Position numbers and translations under genes: made by a program. A stretch of 64,000 nt of DNA from NCBI GenBank assembly GCA_024233835.1, contig JACKPC010000002.1:85001-149000 (forward strand), given 5' to 3'. The notes beneath the pieces were generated by a model that saw nothing but the letters and a program-made list of their open reading frames with translations, was not told the DNA's origin and searched no databases. Below are positions 17,641-26,524 of the stretch, one piece after another. Each line of letters opens with the position of its first letter. Within the stretch, counting starts at the first letter, position 1. Source of the stretch: Leptospiraceae bacterium (GTDB taxonomy: Bacteria; Spirochaetota; Leptospiria; Leptospirales; Leptospiraceae).

Positions 17641-18489
17641 ATGAAAACAATTAGTCGTTCAATCTTACTACTGTTCGCCCTTTTGGCTACAGTTGCCTGT
17701 TCTTCTCAATTACCTTTTGTGAAGAGTGTAAAACAGAATATGAATCTGGAACATGTCTATTCCAGACCTTCAGCTGCTTACGGTCCGGGTACCATTGTAT
17801 ATTATACAGAAAAAAGTGGCTATTCAAGAGCCTGTTGGGCCTGGGAACTAATGGAGCTACCTAAAGAGTCCTATACAGGACTATTGATTAAAAATCCTAT
17901 TGCCGGTGGAAATATTAAATCCAATTCAAACATCTCCTTCAATCTGGATTTGGATGCAAAAAAGCTGGCGAAACTCAAAACAAACTTTAAATCTGTCAGT
18001 GAAATGAAAGTAGTTTTGAAAAATGGCAAACAGTACGATCTGGAACTCAGTATCGGCAAACTCTTTCGAGCTCTTAAACGTGAGGATAACGAATGCCGCT
18101 TATCTTTAAAAGCTATCAAATCAGCCAATCCTGATGCTCAACTCTATATGGTATTAACCACATTTGCTTATGATATCGACTATTCGGTTAAAACCGACAA
18201 AGGCTGGGTTAGTAGTGCAAAAGTTTCCAAAGAACTTCTAAAACAAATTAATAATGAAATCCAACTTTCCGGTGGTGGAGATGGCGGAGCTGAGATTTCC
18301 GGAAAACAAATGTTTATTGGATTTACCGGACTACCGGCTAAAGTTAGCAATAAACAATATAGCAAAATTAGTGATTCTGATAGTGCTACAAGTAAAGGAC
18401 TCGCTTCTATGTTAAACGATGGAGGAGGTAATTCGAATAAGAAAATTACTTCTATCGATCTAACAGAAGCTCTGGATCTTTCCAAATAA
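17641..18489 (+). CDS. Lipoprotein of unknown function
   Basis: 282 residues with a clear lipoprotein signal peptide (lipobox LLATVAC, about residues 14-20). Two short stretches contain cysteines (SRACWAWELM and EDNECRLSL) that could pair. A glycine-rich linker (LSGGGDGGAEISG) splits the mature protein, and the C-terminus is Ser/Asn-rich. AGGAG precedes the ATG. It is probably co-transcribed with the M48 peptidase gene nine bases upstream. No family recognised. Confidence 0.7.
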   Translation: MKTISRSILLLFALLATVACSSQLPFVKSVKQNMNLEHVYSRPSAAYGPGTIVYYTEKSGYSRACWAWELMELPKESYTGLLIKNPIAGGNIKSNSNISFNLDLDAKKLAKLKTNFKSVSEMKVVLKNGKQYDLELSIGKLFRALKREDNECRLSLKAIKSANPDAQLYMVLTTFAYDIDYSVKTDKGWVSSAKVSKELLKQINNEIQLSGGGDGGAEISGKQMFIGFTGLPAKVSNKQYSKISDSDSATSKGLASMLNDGGGNSNKKITSIDLTEALDLSK

Positions 18490-18495
18490 ATATAT

Positions 18496-18514
18496 AGCGG
18501 AGTTAAGCTCCGCT
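18496..18514. terminator. Shared hairpin terminator between convergent genes
   Basis: AGCGGAG and CTCCGCT form a 7-bp stem around a 5-base loop. The stop codon of the minus-strand SpoIIE-type gene (18503-18505) lies in the loop. On the + strand the stem is followed by TTCTT. It probably serves the lipoprotein gene and may act in both directions. Confidence 0.6.
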
Positions 18515-21004
18515 TTCTTGTTCTATTCCGATAGCCCGGCTCAATTTCTTTTCTAATAAATTCACTTTTTCCTTTGTCATTCCCAGTTCGATTACTTCAT
18601 TCAGTAAAACTCTGGCTCTTCCATAATTTTCAGTTAAAATGTAAGAGTTAATTAGAAGTTCGAGGTTTTCCAAATTAGAAGGATTACGCATTCTTAGTCT
18701 TTCTCCGTATTCTATAGAACTCTCATATTTCTTGATAGCTAATCCTATTTTAATTGCTCTCATCATCATGTTATCAGCAGGTGAATACATCAGATATTTT
18801 TCAATACATGAAAAAGCTTGAGAATACATTTTCATACTCTCATATTGTAAAAGCAAGATATTACATAATTCTTTATCGAAAGGGTTCTCTTTGTAAGCTT
18901 TTTCTAATAAGCTTATTTTTTCGTTTTCTGCTTTATCTGTTAATTCTCTATAGAAAGAATCAGGTAGTACTTTTATATTTCTGTTTAATTGATTATATTT
19001 AATTCTTAGTAGAGAAAGGTCATCTATAAGTTCGCCCTTTTCTAATATTCTAGAATATATTTCTGAGATTTCTCCTTCTGCTTCTTCTACATTTTGGAGA
19101 AAGAGATTTTCATCTTCATTAATAATCCGATTTCCTTTCTCATCATAACCAATTATAATATCATCCCTACCATCCGAACCAATCAAAAGCATATCTCCAT
19201 CCTGCAACTCAAAAACATTAATATAGATCTTTCCTGTTAAGCCTTCCGTACCCAGTTTACGAAACTCTAAAGAATTCTCTATAAATTCTGCTTTCTTGTC
19301 TCTATACAATACTATCCAGGGATGTTCAGCATTAATATAATAGAATACTCCGGTTTTATCTTCGACAGCACCAATAACCAAAGAAATTAACATCGTTCCA
19401 TTAAAACTTTCAAAAACTTTTTGCAACTCTATAAAAGTGTTCTTCAACCAGCGTTCCGGAGAAATATTTTTAGATTGAGAGGCTGCTTTTGTCCTTTCTA
19501 CAATAGAATGAAAGACCGCTCCCAAAACCAGAATTCCACCTGCACCTTGCATCGATTTACCCATGGCATCTGCATTTAAAAATATTGTATAGGTTTTCCC
19601 TCTTAATTCTATCGAGTGGGCAATATCAATATCTCCTCCAAGTTCCCATTCTCTTTTTCTAAAACTAAACTTTTTCTTCTGGGAAATAAAAAAATCTACT
19701 TCAACATTTTCACTCTTAACCGTATTTTTATTAAATGTATTTGTCAAAAGAGACGTTAAAAAGTAATCTCCATCTTGCTGTTCTTTTAAAGTTTTAATTT
19801 CTTCAAAAGATATTTGGAGTTGTTGGGTTCGATCTTTAACTTTTTCTTCCAGACTCTCATTCAGCTCATCTGTAAAATTATGAATCTCTACAGTCCTTGC
19901 AGCTAAGATAAACATGATGCTACCTAAAAACATGGGAAAACCCAGTCCTGACAAAAAAGGAAGGTTGAAATTAAAATAGTTTGTTATAATATCTACCACA
20001 GTCAATAACATCAATGGAATAAAACCATATAAAAGGGAGAAAACTTCTTTCCTTTTCAAAAGAAAAGCCCTGATGATTATAAAACTCAAGCCTATAACAA
20101 ACAATAATAAAACGGTATTTAAATAATTTCTATATATTAAAAATAATTTGTATTCAGCGGGTATTATGATTATAATAAAACTAAGAATTGTCAGAAAAAG
20201 AAAAGTTCGAGAAAACCAGGATCTAACCGGAACCCTTAAAAACTCTATTAGGAATATCATAAATACCAGGGCAGATAAAAACATAAAAAAGAATACCAGT
20301 TTTTGGTGTAAGAGATAAGACATGGAAATATAGTGAGCATAAAACTCAGTAAAGAAATTTGCACTATAAACTGCATAAATAATTGAAAAAATAGCATAGT
20401 ATAAATTATAGCGATCTTTTTTCCGTTTCACATAAATTAATAAATGGTAGGCAGCAATAATCACAAATAAGAAAGATACAAAAATATTATAATATCCATA
20501 GACAAACGCATTAGGAAAATTATACAAATCAACTTCATCCGCATCCCCCAGGATAAACGGTTCATAAATAGCCCCTTCCCCGTTTACGTAGAGTTTTATT
20601 AGTAACTCATTATTTTTTTCTTTTAGGATACTTTTATGAAAGGTATAGGAACGAAACCAGTTCCAGGTATTCCATTCCCGCATGGTACCTTTGGGAGTTT
20701 TACCAATAAAAACTCCATTTAAATACATTTCGTCAGATAATATAAGTCTTCCGGGCGATATGCTCAGCAATTCGGAACTAAAGATACTTTTTTGATTAAA
20801 CTTTTTCTTTATCCAAAGATAGCCTTTTTCTGAAGGAACAAATCGATGCAAATTGTTTAAACTTTTCAAATTCTTCCATTCTGAATTCGCTTGATTGGAA
20901 AGAGAGTAGTACCAATCCCCGGAAATTTCCTGAACTTTCGGGTTTGAACAGGCGGAGAAAAAATAAAATACAATGATAAAAACTATAATTTTCATTTTAT
21001 TCAT
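18503..21004 (-). CDS. 7TMR-DISM membrane receptor with SpoIIE phosphatase and TPR-like tail
   Basis: About 833 residues from the ATG at 21004; a TTG 12 codons upstream lacks a signal-peptide start. A lipoprotein-type signal (FYFFSAC, Cys19) leads into a beta-rich periplasmic domain (~25-165) of the 7TMR-DISM extracellular type. Seven hydrophobic segments follow (~170-385) and a coiled coil (~390-430). A SpoIIE/PP2C-type Ser/Thr phosphatase comes next, with GGDIDIA, NADAMGKSMQGAGG, GTMLISLVIG and LLIGSDGRDD. The last ~130 residues are helical and TPR-like. Likely role: a ligand-sensing receptor that dephosphorylates an anti-anti-sigma factor. No such partner is encoded nearby. Confidence 0.82.
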   Translation of the reverse strand: MNKMKIIVFIIVFYFFSACSNPKVQEISGDWYYSLSNQANSEWKNLKSLNNLHRFVPSEKGYLWIKKKFNQKSIFSSELLSISPGRLILSDEMYLNGVFIGKTPKGTMREWNTWNWFRSYTFHKSILKEKNNELLIKLYVNGEGAIYEPFILGDADEVDLYNFPNAFVYGYYNIFVSFLFVIIAAYHLLIYVKRKKDRYNLYYAIFSIIYAVYSANFFTEFYAHYISMSYLLHQKLVFFFMFLSALVFMIFLIEFLRVPVRSWFSRTFLFLTILSFIIIIIPAEYKLFLIYRNYLNTVLLLFVIGLSFIIIRAFLLKRKEVFSLLYGFIPLMLLTVVDIITNYFNFNLPFLSGLGFPMFLGSIMFILAARTVEIHNFTDELNESLEEKVKDRTQQLQISFEEIKTLKEQQDGDYFLTSLLTNTFNKNTVKSENVEVDFFISQKKKFSFRKREWELGGDIDIAHSIELRGKTYTIFLNADAMGKSMQGAGGILVLGAVFHSIVERTKAASQSKNISPERWLKNTFIELQKVFESFNGTMLISLVIGAVEDKTGVFYYINAEHPWIVLYRDKKAEFIENSLEFRKLGTEGLTGKIYINVFELQDGDMLLIGSDGRDDIIIGYDEKGNRIINEDENLFLQNVEEAEGEISEIYSRILEKGELIDDLSLLRIKYNQLNRNIKVLPDSFYRELTDKAENEKISLLEKAYKENPFDKELCNILLLQYESMKMYSQAFSCIEKYLMYSPADNMMMRAIKIGLAIKKYESSIEYGERLRMRNPSNLENLELLINSYILTENYGRARVLLNEVIELGMTKEKVNLLEKKLSRAIGIEQESGA

Positions 21005-21136
21005 ACTCAGTTGATATAAATTAAATAAAAATAAAGTCAAAACTTTTTATCAGAAAGTATCTCATAAAATCAGTATTTTATTTAAAACAATATATTTCTT
21101 CCTTGTCATATACCTGTTTTTCAAAATATTGATTTC

Positions 21137-21643
21137 ATGAAGATCTCTCAGACATTTCAAATTCCCTTTCCTATAAATAAAGTTTATGAGCTATTTACTA
21201 ACCAGGAACATTTACTTCAAAGGTATGAACACGCTAAATGCAGTAATGTTGAATTCCTATACTATGGTAATAAAGAACAGGTTTTCAGAATTCAAAGCAA
21301 AAGACTTATTCCCTCTACTCCCCCTGCCTTATTAAAAAATTTCGTAAAAAGCACAACAAGCTTAATTCAAATAGATGATTGGATTCTCGAAGAAAAGGAT
21401 GAAAAGCGTGGAAACTATGAGGTAGAAATGGAAGGCTTACCCGTCCATATAAAAGGAGAATTATTCCTTTTAAACAACATGGAAGGAAAAGAAACCGAAT
21501 ACAAGATCAATGCAGAAATAAATATTTCGATTCCTTTAATCGGCAATACCATCGCCTCTCAGGTAGCAAGCGATACAAAAAAAACATGGCAGCATGATGT
21601 AGATTTCCTGATAGAAGTCTTAACCAATACCCTTCTTTCTTAG
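21137..21643 (+). CDS. DUF2505 / SRPBCC-fold protein
   Basis: 168 residues without signal peptide or membrane helix. The start (KISQTFQIPFPINKVYELF) and the alternating strands ending in a long amphipathic helix (WQHDVDFLIEVL) match DUF2505, a START/SRPBCC-like family expected to bind a hydrophobic ligand. It is divergent from the SpoIIE-type gene and ends two bases from the convergent membrane-protein gene. No ligand can be proposed. Confidence 0.6.
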   Translation: MKISQTFQIPFPINKVYELFTNQEHLLQRYEHAKCSNVEFLYYGNKEQVFRIQSKRLIPSTPPALLKNFVKSTTSLIQIDDWILEEKDEKRGNYEVEMEGLPVHIKGELFLLNNMEGKETEYKINAEINISIPLIGNTIASQVASDTKKTWQHDVDFLIEVLTNTLLS

Positions 21644-21644
21644 T

Positions 21645-22835
21645 TTAAGTTTTTAAAGAAGGTCTTAAAACAAAGTGATTATGGGATCTATAAAATAACA
21701 GGAATCCGTACAAAATCGTCATAAGAACCAGGGCTCCGTGGTAACCTAATTCTTGATAGTAGTTTTCCCTGAGATCAAAATAAAAGTCTGATACATCTAC
21801 CTCAAATGCATAGTTATAAAATCGTATCAAATCAAAAATTAAAACCTGGTATATAAAAAATACAAAAGCCCATATAAGAAGACCATAATGTAACAGGATT
21901 CCAATAATCCCCCGGCCTTCTTTCCATTCTCTACTCATAAACTTCTGGTATATCGGCAGCAAAATGGCGATTCTCCAGGATAGTCTCTCTGTCCAATGAC
22001 ACCATTCTGCATAAGGATTGATAATTCCTCTACCAAATCCGTAATCAACCATATCTGTTAAAAAAAGGAAATGAAAAATACTAAAAAGGCAAAGAGCCTG
22101 TTGGATACGTGTTCCATAAGACCGCTTACTTAATTGGAATAAAATGGCAAAATATGCTACATATAAAAATGGTAATATACTCCATATTAATAAAAAGATT
22201 ACTGATCCCACATTATTTCCTACACCCGCAGGAACAAAAACCGGCATGTTAAACTCTTTCAGTCCGAGAGTAAACATTTTTTCTGAAAATTCTTCCGGTT
22301 TAAAAACTAAACCCAATAAAGCTCCCAGCTTAATAAACATTCTATGCCAATACGGCCAGCAATCTTTAGCTGAATTATAATTATATAAAGAGCAGGCCAG
22401 ATTACAGGTGAAAGCAAGTAACTCAAATCTGTAAAGGGATGTTTTAGGTAAAATTTTTGAATCTAATAGGTTTACCTCCAGGTTTCGAGGAGGAAGAATA
22501 AAAACAAGTACAGAAATTAAAAGGATTAGAACTAAGTATATATATCCTCCCGGACTTATTAGATAAACAGAAAAGGGTAATAAAGCTATACTTAAGATAG
22601 AGATGAACTTAAACCACCATTTCTGATAGCTAAAGAATAGTTGAAACAAAATAAATAAAAACCCCACCTGTGCTGCGTTCCAGATAGTTTGTCCAAGCAC
22701 TATCCCTACAGGCCCATCCTCAGCTCCCAATTTTTCTCCGGGAAAAAGTGTAAGAAGGAAACTGAGAAGTGATAAGAGTATAGTTATAGCGGCTATTTTA
22801 CGAACGGGAAGAATAAAGTGGAATAATTTGATCAT
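21645..22835 (-). CDS. Polytopic membrane protein of unknown function
   Basis: 396 residues with about ten hydrophobic segments. Polar loops include a stretch rich in W, Y and C (NSAKDCWPYWHRMF) and an ENYYQELGYHG motif near the last helix. No transporter or enzyme motif is recognisable. It appears to be a single-gene unit between convergent DUF2505 and the 5S rRNA terminator. Confidence 0.6.
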   Translation of the reverse strand: MIKLFHFILPVRKIAAITILLSLLSFLLTLFPGEKLGAEDGPVGIVLGQTIWNAAQVGFLFILFQLFFSYQKWWFKFISILSIALLPFSVYLISPGGYIYLVLILLISVLVFILPPRNLEVNLLDSKILPKTSLYRFELLAFTCNLACSLYNYNSAKDCWPYWHRMFIKLGALLGLVFKPEEFSEKMFTLGLKEFNMPVFVPAGVGNNVGSVIFLLIWSILPFLYVAYFAILFQLSKRSYGTRIQQALCLFSIFHFLFLTDMVDYGFGRGIINPYAEWCHWTERLSWRIAILLPIYQKFMSREWKEGRGIIGILLHYGLLIWAFVFFIYQVLIFDLIRFYNYAFEVDVSDFYFDLRENYYQELGYHGALVLMTILYGFLLFYRSHNHFVLRPSLKT

Positions 22836-22924
22836 TATTTCCTGTATAAGATTTCCTGATTTATTTTGTCAATAAAACAAGTTATCCCTGAAAATAATTA
22901 TTATGGGGAACTACGAAAAATAAA

Positions 22925-22946
22925 AAAGCCACCTGATGGTGGCTTT
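22925..22946 (-). terminator. Rho-independent terminator of the 5S rRNA gene
   Basis: AAAGCCACC/GGTGGCTTT make a perfect 9-bp stem with loop ATCA, followed on the minus strand by a run of T. It lies 17 bases beyond the 3' end of 5S rRNA. This is the clearest intrinsic terminator in the window. Confidence 0.9.
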
Positions 22947-22962
22947 GATATGATTGCTTAAA

Positions 22963-23080
22963 TTCTGGCAGCGTCCTACTCTCCCATGCAGCGAACCACA
23001 TAGTACCATTGGCGATGAAGGGCTTGACTTCTGTGTTCGGGATGGGAACAGGTATTTCCCCTTCTCCAAAACCACCAGAA
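22963..23080 (-). rRNA. rrf: 5S ribosomal RNA, isolated copy
   Basis: The minus strand reads a complete 5S rRNA of about 118 bases. The ends pair (TTCTGG with CCAGAA). The conserved loops CCATCCCGAACACAGAAG and GGGAGAGTAGGACG are present. No 16S, 23S or tRNA sequence lies on either side within the window, and a terminator follows directly, so it is a stand-alone transcription unit. Unlinked rRNA genes are known in Leptospira. A protein reading frame crosses the same strand (22882-23247) but is an artefact of the rRNA. Confidence 0.95.
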
Positions 23081-23087
23081 TGATTAC

Positions 23088-23115
23088 AGTCTATAAACCC
23101 ACCTTTTTTAGTCAA
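23088..23115 (-). promoter_or_regulatory. Candidate promoter of the 5S rRNA gene
   Basis: TTGACT (23115-23110) and TAGACT (23093-23088) are 16 bases apart on the minus strand, ending seven bases before the mature 5S 5' end. Spacing and position suit a dedicated promoter; the -10 is not strong. Confidence 0.45.
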
Positions 23116-23224
23116 GTTAAATTCTAAAAAATAATTCTTAATTATAAAAAATTTCAATATTTTCATAGACCTTCGATTGCATCCAGACTTGACAGATTTA
23201 TTTAGATTCCTTATCAGGTTAGCT

Positions 23225-23539
23225 ATGGATACAAAAAAAGAAATCATGGAATTTTTCTTCAGTCTACCCTTTGCCCTATTTCATTCGTTATATAGCGTTC
23301 TCATTACCGGTTTAATCGGATACCTTTTAAAGAATGAATTAAAAGAACTCCTGCTTATTTTGAATGTTATCATTTTCGGATTTCTCTTTTTTCTTTTTGC
23401 GATACCCTCCTTGCCCTACATCATGGCTATGAAAACCCAGAGTCTCGGTCTTCCAAAGCTTATTTACGGACTGGAACTCGTATTGCTTCCCTTTTTGTAC
23501 TTCCGCTTTTTAAAAGGGTTTTACTTCAAAAAAAATTAG
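23225..23539 (+). CDS. Small membrane protein of unknown function
   Basis: 104 residues from the ATG at 23225; a TTG at 23177 would add 16 non-conserved-looking residues. Three hydrophobic segments (about 12-34, 40-62, 75-92) and a basic C-terminus (FKKN). There is no clear ribosome-binding site, so the start is uncertain. No family recognised. Confidence 0.5.
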   Translation: MDTKKEIMEFFFSLPFALFHSLYSVLITGLIGYLLKNELKELLLILNVIIFGFLFFLFAIPSLPYIMAMKTQSLGLPKLIYGLELVLLPFLYFRFLKGFYFKKN

Positions 23540-23634
23540 GTCCTGTAAAAATATCAGAAAGACCTGTATAAAAAAATGATACCCTTTTTCTAAGAGTGTT
23601 AGAAACTGGGTTCTGTTTGATTTAGGAGGAGAAT

Positions 23635-25059
23635 ATGATAGCCCCGAATACCCCGGTTGAAGAAATCGATAGAATTTATGCACTTCAAAAAAAACATAAA
23701 CCTGTAGTAGCCAGAACCAGTTACAGGGAGAGAGTTGAAAAACTACAAAAACTTCTGGATACTGTTAGAGATAGAACTCGCGAAATTCATGAAGCAATTT
23801 ATAAAGATTTTCGCAAAGTAGCCCAGGAAGCAGATATAACAGAAGTTATACCCGTTATCGGTGAATTAAACGACGCTATTAAAAATCTAAAAGATTGGAT
23901 GAGTCCAAAATCTGTGGATACTCCCCTTCCCCTTTTGGGCTCGCAGAGTAAAGTCTATTTTGAACCCAAAGGACAGGCCCTGATTATCGCCCCCTGGAAT
24001 TATCCCTTCAATCTTTCCATTTCCCCTATCATTGGAGCCATTGCAGCAGGTAATACTATGATTGTAAAACCTTCTGAATATGCAGCCCATACCTCTGCCC
24101 TCTTAAAAGACCTGTTAAAAATCTTTCCGGAGGAAGAAGTAGCTGTAATTGAAGGAGACGCATCCGTTTCCGGTCATTTGCTCAGCTTACGATATGACCA
24201 CATCTTCTTTACCGGAAGTGTAGAAGTAGGTCGAATCGTTATGCAGGCAGCAGCTAAATATTTAACTCCTGTAACCCTGGAGCTGGGCGGCAAATCACCG
24301 GTTATCGTAGATGAATACTGCGATTTTAAAGAAATGGTGAAAAAAATATGCTGGGGCAAATTCATTAACTGCGGCCAAACCTGTGTAGCACCTGACTATA
24401 TACTCCTACCTAAAAACAAGCTGGATGATTTCAGAAACCTCATTCGAACAACCCTTACAGAAGTCTATGGCAAAGAAGGAGAACGTCATCTCTCTCCTGA
24501 TTATGCAAGGCTGATAAATGAAAGACAATTTAATCGGATCCAGGGACTCCTTAATGAAGCTTTAGAAAAAGGAGCGGAGATAATCGCCGGTGGACAAACC
24601 CTGGCAGAAGAAAAATTTGTTTCACCGACCGTTCTTTACAATGCACCGGCGGACAGTAGAATTATGAATGAAGAGATTTTTGGTCCCCTACTTCCCGTAG
24701 TTCTTTATGAAACTATAGATGAGGCACTGGAATACGTTAACCGAAAAGAAAAACCCCTGGCCCTGTATATATTTAGTAACCGAGAATATACCATTCAGAA
24801 AGTACTTCAGGAAACTTCAGCCGGTGGAACCTGTATTAACGATGTAGTAATTCATCTGGTAAATCCAGACTTACCATTTGGCGGAGTGGGTGAAAGTGGA
24901 ATGGGCAACTACCACGGGTATTACAGCTTTAGAGCCTTTTCACACGAAAGAGCTGTTTTACGTCAATCCAGCCCTGTGAATACCATTCAACTTCTGTATC
25001 CACCTTATAAGGCTACCATAAAAATTCTTGCCAAGGATGTAATAAAAAACCTGGTATAA
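23635..25059 (+). CDS. Aldehyde dehydrogenase, ALDH3 (fatty-aldehyde) type
   Basis: 474 residues. APWNYPFNLS, FTGSVEVGRIV, LELGGKSPVIVDE and the catalytic cysteine in NCGQTCVAPDY are intact. The short length, the CVAPDY sequence and the hydrophobic C-terminal extension (about 440-474) place it with the class 3/fatty-aldehyde enzymes, which oxidise medium- and long-chain aldehydes at membranes. AGGAGGAGA precedes the ATG. It starts an apparent operon with hpt (three bases downstream) and a lipoprotein. Confidence 0.85.
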   Translation: MIAPNTPVEEIDRIYALQKKHKPVVARTSYRERVEKLQKLLDTVRDRTREIHEAIYKDFRKVAQEADITEVIPVIGELNDAIKNLKDWMSPKSVDTPLPLLGSQSKVYFEPKGQALIIAPWNYPFNLSISPIIGAIAAGNTMIVKPSEYAAHTSALLKDLLKIFPEEEVAVIEGDASVSGHLLSLRYDHIFFTGSVEVGRIVMQAAAKYLTPVTLELGGKSPVIVDEYCDFKEMVKKICWGKFINCGQTCVAPDYILLPKNKLDDFRNLIRTTLTEVYGKEGERHLSPDYARLINERQFNRIQGLLNEALEKGAEIIAGGQTLAEEKFVSPTVLYNAPADSRIMNEEIFGPLLPVVLYETIDEALEYVNRKEKPLALYIFSNREYTIQKVLQETSAGGTCINDVVIHLVNPDLPFGGVGESGMGNYHGYYSFRAFSHERAVLRQSSPVNTIQLLYPPYKATIKILAKDVIKNLV

Positions 25060-25062
25060 TCA

Positions 25063-25602
25063 GTGAATCAACCGGGTATCCTGATTGAATCCTCTTATAT
25101 TCAAGAGAAAGTTTCTTCTCTCGGTAAACAAATTACAGAAGATTACCGGGGGAAAGAACTTCTACTTATCGGAGTTCTGAAAGGAAGTTTCATCTTTTTG
25201 GCCGACCTTGCACGAAAAATAAAACTCGAACATAAAATTGATTTCTTACGAGCTGCTTCTTACGGAAACAGTACCCGATCTTCCGAAATTCTGGATCTCA
25301 ATTTCCTCATGAAAGAAAGCATTGAAGGAAAACATGTTCTGCTGGTTGAAGATATTGTTGATACCGGAAAAACTTTAAATAAGATCTACGAAAGTTTATT
25401 TTCCCAAAAACCTGCCTCTTTAAAGCTAAGTGCTCTTCTGGTAAAAGAAAAGGTTCATCGCTTTGCCTATCCGATTGATTATCCGGGATTTTTTATAGAA
25501 GATCATTTTGTTGTAGGCTATGGACTGGACTTTGCGGAAAAATATCGACACCTTGATTATATAGGAATCCTTGATGAAAATGAAAATCCTCATCCTTCTT
25601 AG
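25063..25602 (+). CDS. hpt: Hypoxanthine phosphoribosyltransferase
   Basis: 179 residues, normal for the family. It salvages hypoxanthine (and guanine) to IMP/GMP using PRPP in the cytoplasm. The PRPP-binding motif is LLVEDIVDTGKTL, with the flexible loop in RAASYGNSTRSS and the base-binding region around GYGLDFAEKYRHL. The start codon is GTG, three bases after the aldehyde dehydrogenase stop, and its 3' end overlaps the next gene by about 29 bases. Confidence 0.88.
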   Translation: MNQPGILIESSYIQEKVSSLGKQITEDYRGKELLLIGVLKGSFIFLADLARKIKLEHKIDFLRAASYGNSTRSSEILDLNFLMKESIEGKHVLLVEDIVDTGKTLNKIYESLFSQKPASLKLSALLVKEKVHRFAYPIDYPGFFIEDHFVVGYGLDFAEKYRHLDYIGILDENENPHPS

Positions 25603-26524
25603 TTTCATTTACCTTTTTTTTACCTGCCTGCCACAGGGAGGAGGAGATAAAAAGAAGCTCAAACCAGAGAAACCCATAGAAACCGGTCTCAATGAGGATT
25701 TTTTAAACTGGAATGAAAATGTATTTCGAAATTATTTTCACTCAGAAGAGTCACGCAAAGAAAGCATGGAAGCTTTACACAGACGCTGCTGGGATGTAGA
25801 CGATGCACATTCCTGCTATAATCTCTCTATTTTACACTACTATTTTTTAAAGCAGGCAGAACCTGCTCTTCCTCTCATTCGCAAAGCTATCAGCTTAAAA
25901 CCGGATGATGAGTTATATAGAGATTTATTTCAGAAACTGGCCGTAGCCAACCATAAAGAAGAATTAATACAGGAGATCTATCCAAGGCATAAACTGAGTG
26001 TTTACCATTACACGAAGGCCATTGAATACTGCCGCTCCGGAGAATGCAAAAAGGCAGAAAGCCACATTCAATATCTTATAACAGAGAAAATTCTTACTGA
26101 AGATATACTGAACTCCGGAGTCTTTGAAACCTGTTTTAAGTCCGAAGAACTTAAACACCTCAAAGAACTCAAAAAAAATCCTGTGGACTATGTACGATTT
26201 CTGGAAACAGAGAAGAATAAAACCCAGACTTTTTATAGTATCTGGGATACTCTATACTATACCCGAAACCAGAAACTTATCCTGCAAGAAAGTTTAAAGT
26301 CTCCATTAAGCGTATATTGGAGAGATGTGCAGAGAGGCATCAAATCTAATAACTATACAATGGCGAAAAATAGCCTGGATAAATTTATCAGTCACAATCG
26401 TACACAGCAGCGTTCAGATAAAAGAAACTACTACCTGTATCTTGCCTTAGAAAAAGCGGCTATTTTCTTAATCCGGGAAGATCCCTTTTTTAAGAATTTT
26501 CGCCATTTAGAGAAAGAGTTTTGA
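25574..26524 (+). CDS. TPR-like lipoprotein of unknown function
   Basis: 316 residues from the ATG at 25574, inside the last codons of hpt; a TTG one codon earlier and an ATG at 25580 are alternatives. The signal peptide ends in FFTC, a permissive spirochaete-type lipobox. The mature protein has cysteine-containing helical repeats (RRCWDVDDAHSCYNLSIL and similar) of SEL1/TPR style. It converges on pdxJ with about 35 bases of overlap. No specific function visible. Confidence 0.6.
   Translation: MKMKILILLSFIYLFFTCLPQGGGDKKKLKPEKPIETGLNEDFLNWNENVFRNYFHSEESRKESMEALHRRCWDVDDAHSCYNLSILHYYFLKQAEPALPLIRKAISLKPDDELYRDLFQKLAVANHKEELIQEIYPRHKLSVYHYTKAIEYCRSGECKKAESHIQYLITEKILTEDILNSGVFETCFKSEELKHLKELKKNPVDYVRFLETEKNKTQTFYSIWDTLYYTRNQKLILQESLKSPLSVYWRDVQRGIKSNNYTMAKNSLDKFISHNRTQQRSDKRNYYLYLALEKAAIFLIREDPFFKNFRHLEKEF

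Noticed and set aside
22882..23247. 121-codon open frame on the minus strand
   Set aside because: It runs through the 5S rRNA gene and its promoter and terminator; the peptide is a translation of rRNA.
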